From positions 1-32,979 of the forward strand of contig JAJFJB010000298.1 in the NCBI GenBank assembly GCA_021774435.1: a DNA stretch of 32,979 bases, in the 5' to 3' direction. This DNA comes from Alphaproteobacteria bacterium. Its GTDB lineage: Bacteria; Pseudomonadota; Alphaproteobacteria; UBA8366; GCA-2717185. The notes below the pieces were generated by a model. The model worked only from the letters and a program-made list of their open reading frames with translations. It searched no databases and was not told where the DNA came from. The translations under genes were made by a program, and so were the position numbers. Below are positions 23,561-31,208 of this stretch, piece by piece; position 1 is the first letter of the stretch, and each line of letters begins with the position of its first letter.

Positions 23561-23899
23561 TTAGTCCTCGAGACCGAACTTGCTTTGCCGATCCATGATT
23601 TCTGCCGCCAGCCGCTTCCGGCCAACTTCATCGAGCCCGTCGAAGTCAATTACCACAACGGGTTCGGTAATGCGTACGACGGCCCCTTTGAGAGGCGACA
23701 TCTCATCGACCAGAACATCAACCGTTTCACCGACTACGATCGGGGCGTTGTCGCGCCGGTAATCGCTCGCGAAGCAGAGCCGAACGCCACTGATCGAAAT
23801 ATCTTCGATATAGCTCGCATAGCTTCGGTCCGACGCCAGGATCATCGCCATCCGAGGTGTCACGACGCGCTTGAATTGCCGCTTTTCGATATTCTTCAT
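23561..23899 (-). CDS. PilZ domain protein (c-di-GMP receptor)
   Basis: A protein of 112 residues from ATG 23899, preceded by GGGGGGAG. Upstream in-frame starts (ATG 23944, TTG 23953) would only add a Gly-rich tail. The c-di-GMP-binding signature is intact: RQFKR gives RxxxR (Arg7, Arg11), and DISISG gives DxSxxG (Asp33, Ser35, Gly38). The protein is a single PilZ domain with no output module, so it would act by binding another protein. Such proteins control motility, polysaccharide or surface traits. It is last of three minus-strand genes, 96 bases after the MFS transporter, and may share its transcript. Confidence 0.85.
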   Translation of the reverse strand: MKNIEKRQFKRVVTPRMAMILASDRSYASYIEDISISGVRLCFASDYRRDNAPIVVGETVDVLVDEMSPLKGAVVRITEPVVVIDFDGLDEVGRKRLAAEIMDRQSKFGLED

Positions 23900-23995
23900 C
23901 GGGCTTCGTGCTCCCCCCAAACCGAATCCATTCGCAACGCGCATCGATTCCAATGTGCGATACTCTGCAATACGGTTCAGAATATGAAAAAATCG

Positions 23996-25234
23996 TTACT
24001 TTTTTGGTAAATGGGAACGTGGACTGATCACCATTGCCAATGCGGAAACCACCGAACCCAGTGCCATGACGGCCGCAGCCCAGAGCCAGGCTTCCGGTTG
24101 ATCGCGCCCGCCCCCGAAATCGACCGCCATGCCGACGGCAAGCGGTCCGATAAAGCCGAAGGTCGATCCCACCAACCCAAATAGGGCTAAAGCCGCCGCC
24201 CGCGTTTCGGCCGTCGATGCGGAGACAACGCCGCCGGCAATCGTACCGACATCGCCATAACTGGTAATTCCGTGGATCAGAAGGAGCGCCAAGACGAGAA
24301 TATAGGGTCCGGAAGCTTGCCATCCGAGCACACCGCATACGGCAATTGAGGCAATCGATACGGCGAAAATCACTTTTTTGCGGCCCCAGCGTACGCCAAT
24401 TTCCGCAATTGCCAAATTGAAGGGAACGCTGAGGAAGACCGAAATCGATGCGACCGTCGCGGGTGCCCAATTCAACGCCGTATCGCTATTAAGGGCAGCG
24501 CTGAACGCCAGAAACGGTACGAACCAAACGCGGATCGCATACACTTCCCATAGGTTTCCGGCATAGGCGATGACAAACCGAATGATCTCGGGGTCCCGCA
24601 GCGCGGCCCGAAAATCGGGAAACAACCGGTTCGACCGGGCATCGTTCCCCTCCAGAGGTGGGCCGATAAACAGCAGGGTTAAAACCGCGAGCAAGGCACC
24701 GACACCAGCCGCGATGAACGCCGCTTCCCACCCAAACACGCTTTCCAGTTGACCGGTGAGCAAGTACGAAAATCCGCTGCCAACGGCAAAAGCCCCCGTA
24801 TAAATCGCGCTGGCACGGGTCTGCGCATTGCCTGTCAATCGGTCGGATAGCAACTTCATACCGATGATGTGAATCCCGGCGAAGCCAATCCCCGCGAAAA
24901 ATCGCAGGAACAGTGAGCTCCAAAACCCGTCCGCGAAGAGCGCAAAACAGAAGGAAGCGACAGCGCCAACCAGTGCAGCGGTGGCATAGACGATCCGCCC
25001 GTCCATCCGATTGGCCGCCCCCGTCAGGAACGGCAGCGCGACCGTGTAGCCGGCAAAGTAGATCCCGCCGAGCCAGCCGATTTCAGACGCGCTCAGTTGC
25101 CAAAGCGCCGCCAGTTCGACGGATAAAGCGGGGACCACCATGATCGGCAACTGGCCGAGCATCAAACCCAGCGATATCGCACCAGTTATGAATGTCGCAG
25201 AACGTACCGTCACGCGAGCGAGCCCCATTGCCAT
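23996..25234 (-). CDS. Major facilitator superfamily transporter
   Basis: A 412-residue membrane protein with about 12 hydrophobic segments and the MFS two-halves layout. The region after helix 2 (GAANRMDGR) and the matching WGRKK in the second half are the usual basic loops. GIHIIGMKLLSDRL lies between helices 4 and 5. The inside central loop is about residues 190-215 (EGNDARSNRLFPDFRAALRD). AAGGA four bases before the ATG fits as ribosome site. The gene is 45 bases downstream of a HAD hydrolase and probably shares its transcript. Substrate and direction cannot be told; the context suggests uptake or efflux of an organic acid or a catabolic intermediate. Confidence 0.9.
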   Translation of the reverse strand: MAMGLARVTVRSATFITGAISLGLMLGQLPIMVVPALSVELAALWQLSASEIGWLGGIYFAGYTVALPFLTGAANRMDGRIVYATAALVGAVASFCFALFADGFWSSLFLRFFAGIGFAGIHIIGMKLLSDRLTGNAQTRASAIYTGAFAVGSGFSYLLTGQLESVFGWEAAFIAAGVGALLAVLTLLFIGPPLEGNDARSNRLFPDFRAALRDPEIIRFVIAYAGNLWEVYAIRVWFVPFLAFSAALNSDTALNWAPATVASISVFLSVPFNLAIAEIGVRWGRKKVIFAVSIASIAVCGVLGWQASGPYILVLALLLIHGITSYGDVGTIAGGVVSASTAETRAAALALFGLVGSTFGFIGPLAVGMAVDFGGGRDQPEAWLWAAAVMALGSVVSALAMVISPRSHLPKK

Positions 25235-25279
25235 GAGTTCCTTGACCTAGCACCCAGGGCAAAAACATTCATTCGCGGT

Positions 25280-25894
25280 CTATAGCGGTAAAATGGCTTC
25301 GAGCTCGTGCCGAGACCGGTCGGTAAAGTGCAAAGCACGCCATCCAAGGTCCAGCGCCGTTTCGACATTCGCCGCGCTGTCATCCACATAGAAAATTTCT
25401 TCAGGTGCGACACACAGCTTGTCCGTGACGTGGATGAAATATTCAGGCGAAGGCTTGGTGACCCCCATCCTCCCCGATGTAAAAAAATGCGCAACCCGCG
25501 CGCCAAACCCCATCTCATTTTCAATATAGCTGGCCCGTCGCACCTCGTTATTGGTGACGATAACCTGTTGAACATCATTCTCGTCGAGGCGATCCATCAA
25601 GCCGGTCATCGAAGGATCCGGCATCACGTTCTTTTCAAACCAATAGGTCAGTAGCGCGTCGGCCCCCGATGCATATCCAACGGCGTCCGCCCAACGTGTC
25701 ACACGGTCGTGCAGATCCTCATGGCCGGACATAATCGGCTCGAAGCCGTCCGCAAACATATGCGCATCGAATATTTCTCGGGAATGGCCGATATCATCCT
25801 CGAAATCGTCCAGCCAAACGAAGCGCCCGTCGACGACATTACGGTTCAGCACGCCGTCGAAATCCCACGCCACGACCCTAATTTCGTTGGACAA
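25280..25894 (-). CDS. HAD-superfamily hydrolase
   Basis: A 204-residue HAD phosphatase-like enzyme. Motif I is WDFDGVLN with nucleophile Asp11 and Asp13. Motif II is VIVTNNEVR, motif III includes the Lys of TKPSPEYF, and motif IV is FYVDDSAANV. A cap domain lies between motifs I and II, as in subfamily I phosphatases of the beta-phosphoglucomutase/haloacid-dehalogenase type. The start is a TTG at 25894, with GGGAGAG just upstream; no ATG lies nearby. It precedes the MFS gene by 45 bases on the same strand. The likely reaction is phosphate ester hydrolysis of a small metabolite, but dehalogenation is possible. Confidence 0.88.
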   Translation of the reverse strand: MSNEIRVVAWDFDGVLNRNVVDGRFVWLDDFEDDIGHSREIFDAHMFADGFEPIMSGHEDLHDRVTRWADAVGYASGADALLTYWFEKNVMPDPSMTGLMDRLDENDVQQVIVTNNEVRRASYIENEMGFGARVAHFFTSGRMGVTKPSPEYFIHVTDKLCVAPEEIFYVDDSAANVETALDLGWRALHFTDRSRHELEAILPL

Positions 25895-25998
25895 CTGCTC
25901 TCCCTTATCGCGAACCGTGCCGGCAAGAATACATTACTGAGTGGCAAAGGCGCGAGGGAAGACTCTTCGGGGAGCTGCCTGTTTACAGCGCCGTATCT

Positions 25999-26011
25999 GG
26001 GATAGTATCCC
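25999..26011. promoter_or_regulatory. Perfect palindrome upstream of PhyH copy 3
   Basis: GGGATA and TATCCC form an uninterrupted palindrome around a single G, about 50 bases upstream of the PhyH start codon. The central TAGTAT could also be part of a -10 element, with TTTACA about 15 bases upstream of it, slightly short for a promoter. It may be an operator overlapping a promoter. Confidence 0.35.
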
Positions 26012-26062
26012 GGAAAACCAATGGCTCAGCCTGCCATCCGGCATTAGCCTGGAGCGTTTACT

Positions 26063-26956
26063 ATGGGAAAACTTTCCGCCGATCAGGTCGCATTTTATCG
26101 CGAGCACGGCTATTTGGTGCTACCGGACGCTCTCGATTCGGAAACCGTCGCGCGTCTCGGCGCGGTCACCGACGCCTGGATGGCCTCCGCCGCGGGTGTG
26201 ACCGAAAGTGGCGCTTTCTATGACCTGGAAGACAGCCATCACCCGGACGCGCCGCGCGTGCGCCGTTTCAAACGGCCCGTTCGCAATCACCCAGCCTTCG
26301 ATGAACTGGCGCGGTCGGCCGCTGTACTGGACCGAATAGCGCCGCTGATCGGGCCTGACATCCGCATCAGCCCGCCCGACAACAAGATCAATATTAAGGC
26401 ACCGCAATACGGCGCAGCCGTCGAATGGCACCAGGATTGGGCCTTCTACCCACACACCAACGACAATCTGTTGGCGATCGGTATCGCACTTGACGATTGC
26501 GCGGAAGAGAACGGACCGCTGCTAGTGATTCCCGGAAGCCACAAAGGCGCGGTGCACGACCACCACAGCAGGGGCGTCTTCTGCGGCGCTATCGATCCGG
26601 ACCAATCCGGCATCGATTTCAGCAAGGCGGTGGCGCTCACCGGGAAACGCGGCACGATGACCATTCATCATGCCCGCACGATACATGGTTCCGCGCTGAA
26701 TACGTCGGACCGGCCCCGGCGGCTGCTGCTTATCATGTACGCCGCGGCCGATGCCTGGCCCCTAAAAGGCGTTCCCGACCTGGCTGCCTTTAACGATGAT
26801 CTCGTTCGTGGGGAAGCGAGTATTACGCCGCGTCTGGCCGACGTGCCCGTCCGCATGCCCCTGCCCCCGCCGCCGCTGGACGGCTCCATTTACGAACGGC
26901 AGAGCATTCTGGAAAACCGCTACTTCGATAGCTACGAGGAAGAAGTCGCGGGTTAA
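26063..26956 (+). CDS. Phytanoyl-CoA dioxygenase (PhyH) family protein, copy 3
   Basis: A 297-residue Fe(II)/2-oxoglutarate oxygenase. Iron ligands are His123 and Asp125 (WHQDWAFYPH) and His208 (TIHGSALN). Arg219-Arg220 (DRPRRLLL) would bind 2-oxoglutarate. FYREHGYLVLPDALD is the usual N-terminus and ENGPLLVIPGSHKG the typical strand. GGAG eight bases before the ATG fits. The gene is convergent with a Baeyer-Villiger-type monooxygenase that ends only 20 bases from its stop. This form is close to PhyH enzymes acting on small soluble substrates. Substrate unknown; it differs clearly from the other three PhyH proteins here. Confidence 0.9.
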   Translation: MGKLSADQVAFYREHGYLVLPDALDSETVARLGAVTDAWMASAAGVTESGAFYDLEDSHHPDAPRVRRFKRPVRNHPAFDELARSAAVLDRIAPLIGPDIRISPPDNKINIKAPQYGAAVEWHQDWAFYPHTNDNLLAIGIALDDCAEENGPLLVIPGSHKGAVHDHHSRGVFCGAIDPDQSGIDFSKAVALTGKRGTMTIHHARTIHGSALNTSDRPRRLLLIMYAAADAWPLKGVPDLAAFNDDLVRGEASITPRLADVPVRMPLPPPPLDGSIYERQSILENRYFDSYEEEVAG

Positions 26957-26975
26957 AAGCTGATAACCGCTGCGT

Positions 26976-28613
26976 TTATTCTGCCGCAGCGGCCGACGCG
27001 TTGGCTTCGAAACGAAACCCTTTATAGCTTTCCGCGATAACATCCTCGCAGATCCGGCGATAACGACCGACGCCGCCGATATAGGGCATGAAAAGGCGCG
27101 GCTTGCCGGGAATATTGGCCCCCATATACCAGGAATTGGCGCGCGGAAAGAGCGTCCGGTTGGCGGTTTCCTGGACATGGTCGACCCAATCGTCTTCCGC
27201 CTGTCGCTCCGGTTCCATCACCTCGAGCCCCTGATCACGCATATGCACGATGCTATCGGTCACGAAGTCGACATGCTGCTCAATCGAAACCAGCATGTTG
27301 CTCTTCACCGACGGACTGCCCGGCCCCGTGATCATGAACAGGTTCGGAAACGCCTCCGACATCAGCCCGAGATAGGTGCGCGGCCCGGCATACCATTTCT
27401 CTTTCAGCGCCTGCCCAGCCCGGCCCCGGATATCGACATTGAACAGCGTACCGGTCATCGCATCGAAACCCGTCGCGAAAACGATGCTGTCGAATTCGTA
27501 CCTCTTGCCGTTGGCGGTGAGGCCCTCCGGGGTCACACGCTCAATCGGTTTCTCGCTGATATCCACCAGATCGACATTGGCCCGGTTATAGGTCTCGAAA
27601 TAGCCGCTATCGATACAGATCCGCTTGGTGCCGATCGGATAGGTTTTCGGCGCCAGCAGTTCCGCCGTCTCCGGGTCCTTGACGATCTTTTTGATTTGCT
27701 GCCGCACGAACTCGGACGCCGTGTCGTTCGCTTCCTGATCGGTCAGCAGATTGTTGAACGATCCCAGGTACCCTGCCCCGCCGATTTCCCAACGTTTTTC
27801 GTAGGTTGTTTGGCGTTCTTCTTCGCTTACTGAATGTGCGGGCTTGTCGTTCAGATCCTTCAGACTGCCATGCGCCGTATAACGCATTTCCGCCCGCTTA
27901 TCCTGGTAGTCCGCCTTCCACTCACCCTCATACTCCGGCCGCATCGGCTCGTTCTGCGAGGGAATCGAGTAGTTCGGCGTCCGCTGGAATACCGTCACAT
28001 GCGCGGCCTGTTCGGCGAGCACGGGAATTGCCTGAATACCCGACGATCCGGTCCCGATGACCGCGATGTGCTGCCCGGAAACATCGACGCCTTCATGCGG
28101 CCAATTGCCCGTGTGGTACGTCCCACCTTCGTAATCCGATAATCCTTCGATTTCCGGGGTCTGCGCCGTCGAAATACAGCCGGTCGCCATGATAAAATGC
28201 TGCGCGCGCACCCGGTCGCCGCGGTCGGTTTCGATCGTCCAGCGACGCGCGGCTTCGTCGTAATGCGCTGCCGTCACCGAGGTTTCGAAATCGATGTCCT
28301 TACGCAGATCGAAGCGGTCTGCAACATGATTGGCGTAGGCCAAAATATCCGGCTGTGCGGAAAACTTCTCCGGCCAATGCCATTCCTGCTGCAAAGCCTC
28401 GTCGAAGGAATAGGAGTATTGCATGCTCTCAACGTCGCATCGCGCGCCCGGATAGCGATTCCAGTACCAGGTACCGCCAACGCCATCGCCCCGCTCGAAC
28501 ACACGGGTTGAAAATCCTAAGCCGCGCAACCGATGCAGAAGATAAAGACCGGAGAATCCGGCGCCCACGATAACCACATCGACGGTCGACGTTGTTGCTT
28601 GCTGATCCGACAT
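26976..28613 (-). CDS. Flavin-containing monooxygenase, Baeyer-Villiger type
   Basis: A 545-residue class B flavoprotein monooxygenase from ATG 28613, which is preceded by a purine-rich GGAAAG. A frame extension to 28658 adds 15 basic residues and is unlikely. FAD binds at GAGFSG (17-22). GGTWYWNRYPGARCDVES follows, and the NADP-binding GTGSSGIQ is the second Rossmann motif. The class fingerprint is present as YEGGTYHTGNWP, with Tyr in place of the usual Phe. Length and the RYPGARCD stretch match cyclohexanone/phenylacetone-type Baeyer-Villiger enzymes rather than FMO-type. It converts ketones to esters or lactones, which hydrolases such as those at 5792 and 6788 could open, but they are far apart. 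The gene is divergent from PhyH copy 4. Confidence 0.9.
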   Translation of the reverse strand: MSDQQATTSTVDVVIVGAGFSGLYLLHRLRGLGFSTRVFERGDGVGGTWYWNRYPGARCDVESMQYSYSFDEALQQEWHWPEKFSAQPDILAYANHVADRFDLRKDIDFETSVTAAHYDEAARRWTIETDRGDRVRAQHFIMATGCISTAQTPEIEGLSDYEGGTYHTGNWPHEGVDVSGQHIAVIGTGSSGIQAIPVLAEQAAHVTVFQRTPNYSIPSQNEPMRPEYEGEWKADYQDKRAEMRYTAHGSLKDLNDKPAHSVSEEERQTTYEKRWEIGGAGYLGSFNNLLTDQEANDTASEFVRQQIKKIVKDPETAELLAPKTYPIGTKRICIDSGYFETYNRANVDLVDISEKPIERVTPEGLTANGKRYEFDSIVFATGFDAMTGTLFNVDIRGRAGQALKEKWYAGPRTYLGLMSEAFPNLFMITGPGSPSVKSNMLVSIEQHVDFVTDSIVHMRDQGLEVMEPERQAEDDWVDHVQETANRTLFPRANSWYMGANIPGKPRLFMPYIGGVGRYRRICEDVIAESYKGFRFEANASAAAAE

Positions 28614-28750
28614 GCCACTCTTTCCAACACCTGCGTGCCGGAATCGTCGTCGGCACATCGGGGGATAATTTACAAAATTCGCTCAGCTTAGGGAAGTACA
28701 GGCCAAAACTGCCCGCCCTCTAGGCCGGTTTTGGGAATTGTCGGACTTTT

Positions 28751-28780
28751 CGCCTAGTATTAGGCGTTTGGTCAATTGAC
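28751..28780. promoter_or_regulatory. Two adjacent palindromes between BVMO and PhyH copy 4
   Basis: CGCCTA-GTAT-TAGGCG (28751-28766) is a perfect inverted repeat with 6-base arms. GTCAATTGAC (28771-28780) is a perfect 10-base palindrome. Their centres are 17 bases apart, in the 183-base gap between the two divergent start codons and about 30 bases before the PhyH start. This is the layout expected for an operator of one or two repressor dimers near a promoter. No regulator gene is adjacent, and the regulator family is not identifiable. Confidence 0.45.
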
Positions 28781-28796
28781 ATAACGGGAGCCCACC

Positions 28797-29813
28797 ATGT
28801 TTGCCGTGCCAAAACTGCGCGAGGCGGATTATAAAGCCGGCCATCCCGCCAGCTTGCCGATTACCAGCGACATCGCGAGACCGGCCCCCGTCCCCTTCGA
28901 GGACCCGGCCGCGTTCAGTAAAGCACCAGCCGTGAACGCAGACGAAGCCGCGCACTTCAAAAGTCAGGGCTTCATCGTCAAGCGCGGACTGCTCGATAAT
29001 CCGGCCGTGTTCGATCAGATCATCGATCACATCTGGCACAACGTCCCGCGCAATATCATGCGGCGCGAAGATCCAAAGACATGGATCGGTGCGCCTGAAG
29101 ATCAGTGGACCGAAGAAGATTCGCTTCAGGTCGGCATGCTCGCCCGCAATAATTGGAAGATGCGCTCCAAGGGTCCAGAGGGCATCGGCACCGAGCCGTT
29201 TCTGACCGACGGCATCGTGAACCACCCAAATATGCTGAAGGTCGCCGAAGCCCTGATGGGTGGGACCGCCACGCGCGCCCGGCGTGTCCGTGGCGTCTAT
29301 AGCGTATTTCCATCTAAACCGGGGGCGGAGAACCGCTACGGTCCGCATACCGATTATATGGCGGCACATCTGTCCGCGATGGTCATTGCCGACGAGATCG
29401 CTCCCCGTTGCGGCGGCTTCGTTCTGTGGCCGGGATCGCATCTGCGCCTGCACCCCTATTGGCGCACCGTACATGGCAGCGAAATGGCGCCCGACCAGGC
29501 GGAACCCTTTCGCGACGCGCGGGAGGCGATCTTGCGGGATACGACACCCGTGGAATTCACGGGCGCGGCAGGTGACGTGATATTCTGGCATCCCCGTACG
29601 CTGCATTCCGCCGGCATCAATCAGTCCGCCGAATGGGGCAAGCCGATGGTGCGGGTCATTATTCCCTGCGATTTTCAGCGCGCCGGCCGTCACTATCGAG
29701 ACGATCCGCAATTCGGTCCGGGCGAAGACTTTCAATGGTGGATTGACACGCGCAACTGTGCCGAAGATGTGCCCGCGACGGCAGATAACATGTGGGAAGA
29801 TTGGGGGATTTAA
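28797..29813 (+). CDS. PhyH-like Fe(II)/2-oxoglutarate dioxygenase, copy 4
   Basis: A 338-residue oxygenase, longer than the other PhyH proteins here because of an N-terminal extension of about 45 residues. Iron ligands are His184 and Asp186 (GPHTDYMAAH) and His270 (RTLHSAGIN). The candidate 2-oxoglutarate Arg is 286 (PMVRVII). GGFVLWPGSHLRLHPYW is the usual strand before the distal motif. GGGAG lies six bases before the ATG. The gene is divergent from the Baeyer-Villiger-type monooxygenase and may share the palindromic operator with it. The motifs and length place it in a distant branch of the superfamily; the substrate is unknown. Confidence 0.85.
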   Translation: MFAVPKLREADYKAGHPASLPITSDIARPAPVPFEDPAAFSKAPAVNADEAAHFKSQGFIVKRGLLDNPAVFDQIIDHIWHNVPRNIMRREDPKTWIGAPEDQWTEEDSLQVGMLARNNWKMRSKGPEGIGTEPFLTDGIVNHPNMLKVAEALMGGTATRARRVRGVYSVFPSKPGAENRYGPHTDYMAAHLSAMVIADEIAPRCGGFVLWPGSHLRLHPYWRTVHGSEMAPDQAEPFRDAREAILRDTTPVEFTGAAGDVIFWHPRTLHSAGINQSAEWGKPMVRVIIPCDFQRAGRHYRDDPQFGPGEDFQWWIDTRNCAEDVPATADNMWEDWGI

Positions 29814-29873
29814 CGCCGGGTCGCCTTAACCACGCGCAGACGATATCGCCACGCGCGGGCCCCGTATAACCAA

Positions 29874-30902
29874 TCAGGTTTTCTTCCGGCGCCGTGCAAT
29901 GCACAGACCCACAAGACCGAGGCCGACGAGGCCGAGTGTGCCGGGTTCGGGAACCTGCTGTGCGGGCAGCGGTACGATCGTGATGCCAAAAGGATCGAGA
30001 AACGACCCGCCGGAAGACAGGGCGATCTGTGCCCCGGTCAACGGATTCACCCGGATGATACCACCGGCCCCGCCGAACGCATCCAAATCCGCCACCAGAA
30101 TATCGCCGTTGGCGTCCAGCGCGATACCGACAGGGTCCACGAAATTAGCGCCGGAAGAGACGTTGGTTTGCGCACCGGTCAGCGGATTGATCCTGATAAC
30201 CCCGCCGAGGCCACCAAAAGCGCCGGAATCGGCCACAAGGATATCGCCGTTGACGTCCAAGGCGATGCCGGTCGGGTCAACGAAAGATCCGCCGGAAGAC
30301 AGGGCGGATTGCGCTCCAGTGACAGGGTTCAACTTGATAATACCCCCGGCACCGCCGAACGCGCTGTTATCCACGACCAAAATATCACCGTTTGCATCCA
30401 ACGCGATGCCGGTTGGATTACTGAGATTTGCACCGGACGACAAGGTGGTCTGGGCGCCGGTCAGCGGATTTACCTTGATGACGGCACCGAAGCCGCTTGA
30501 TGCGCTGACGTCTGTCACCAGAATATCGCCGTTGGCGTCTAGCGCAATGCCGAATGGGTCGGCAAACACGCCGCCTGAGGATAGAATCGTCTGCGCTCCG
30601 GTCACCGGGTTCACGCGAATGACACCGCCGGGACCGCCAAAGGCACTAGCGTCCACCACCAGGATACTGCCGTTGGCATCCAGCACGATGCCCTTCGGAT
30701 TGAGGAAATTGGCGCCGGAGGACACATTAGTCTGTGCGCCCGTCAGCGGGTTCACCTGAATAACGCCTCCGGTGCCGAATGCGTTGGAATCCCCGACGAG
30801 TATATCGCCTGGGCTGAGAATGACGGCGCCACTCGTCGATGCCACGGACGTCACTATCGAAACCAGAAATGCGAGCAGTACCGCTCGCGTCTTGCTTCCC
30901 AT
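29874..30902 (-). CDS. PEP-CTERM protein with a six-blade NHL-like repeat domain
   Basis: A 342-residue exported protein from ATG 30902 with AGGAG six bases upstream. Residues 1-26 are a signal peptide (AFLVSIVTSVASTSGA). Residues 32-311 are six tandem units of 46-47 residues. Each reads GDILV.D..AFGG.GG(V/I)I, NP(L/V)TGAQ, SSG..F.(D/N)P.GI.LDANG, an NHL/SMP-30-like blade, so a six-bladed beta-propeller is likely. The end is QVPEPGTLGL, a hydrophobic Gly/Leu helix and ARRRKKT, a complete PEP-CTERM signal for exosortase processing. The propeller could bind carbohydrate or protein in the cell-surface matrix. No sigma-54 promoter with correct spacing was found upstream, unlike the PEP-CTERM gene at 3796. 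Confidence 0.9.
   Translation of the reverse strand: MGSKTRAVLLAFLVSIVTSVASTSGAVILSPGDILVGDSNAFGTGGVIQVNPLTGAQTNVSSGANFLNPKGIVLDANGSILVVDASAFGGPGGVIRVNPVTGAQTILSSGGVFADPFGIALDANGDILVTDVSASSGFGAVIKVNPLTGAQTTLSSGANLSNPTGIALDANGDILVVDNSAFGGAGGIIKLNPVTGAQSALSSGGSFVDPTGIALDVNGDILVADSGAFGGLGGVIRINPLTGAQTNVSSGANFVDPVGIALDANGDILVADLDAFGGAGGIIRVNPLTGAQIALSSGGSFLDPFGITIVPLPAQQVPEPGTLGLVGLGLVGLCIARRRKKT
29970..30809 (-). repeat. Six tandem 141-bp coding repeats with two-unit periodicity
   Basis: The propeller domain of the PEP-CTERM protein is encoded by six tandem units, the middle four exactly 47 codons and the outer two 46. Odd units carry SSGAN and even units SSGGx before the F/L-x-(D/N)-P motif. 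This suggests growth by duplication of a two-unit block (about 282 bases). High similarity makes the tract prone to copy-number change and misassembly. Confidence 0.85.
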
Positions 30903-31208
30903 TGCCGGCTCCTACTGAAAAACTAAGGACGATTTCGTTATGCGCCGATGCAAGCCAACATTCCGATCAGCGAGCTCAGTGTCGACGCACGCAACCGGCG
31001 TAATATGAATGAGAAATTGGATTGCTTACTATGATCCAACTCAACAAAAGGCGTAAAATTATCGTAAATTGACGCCTCAACATGCATTCGGCCCTACCTT
31101 TCTCCCAAGATCATCTCTGGTGCTGCAAAACCTGCTTGGGGTTGAGGTCGCAGAGAAGCGCGGGCTAGATAGGAACAAGGCACAAGCAACCAACGCGGAG
31201 TTATCCTC
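30903..31208. other. Divergent intergenic region, promoters only
   Basis: About 300 bases between the PEP-CTERM gene (minus) and the crotonase operon (plus). It is AT-richer around 31000-31070 and should hold both promoters. CCTCAAC near 31073 and GTTGAGG near 31140 are exact inverses but about 60 bases apart. I see no gene. Confidence 0.45.

Noticed and set aside
29899-30759. Plus-strand repetitive Pro/Ala/Thr-rich frame
   Set aside because: Mirror image of the tandem repeats of the PEP-CTERM gene on the minus strand, not an independent repeat protein.
30950-30966. Sigma-54-like sequence upstream of the second PEP-CTERM gene (minus strand, CGG...TTGCA)
   Set aside because: The GG and GC elements are one base too far apart, and the -24 half matches poorly; sigma-54 needs strict spacing.
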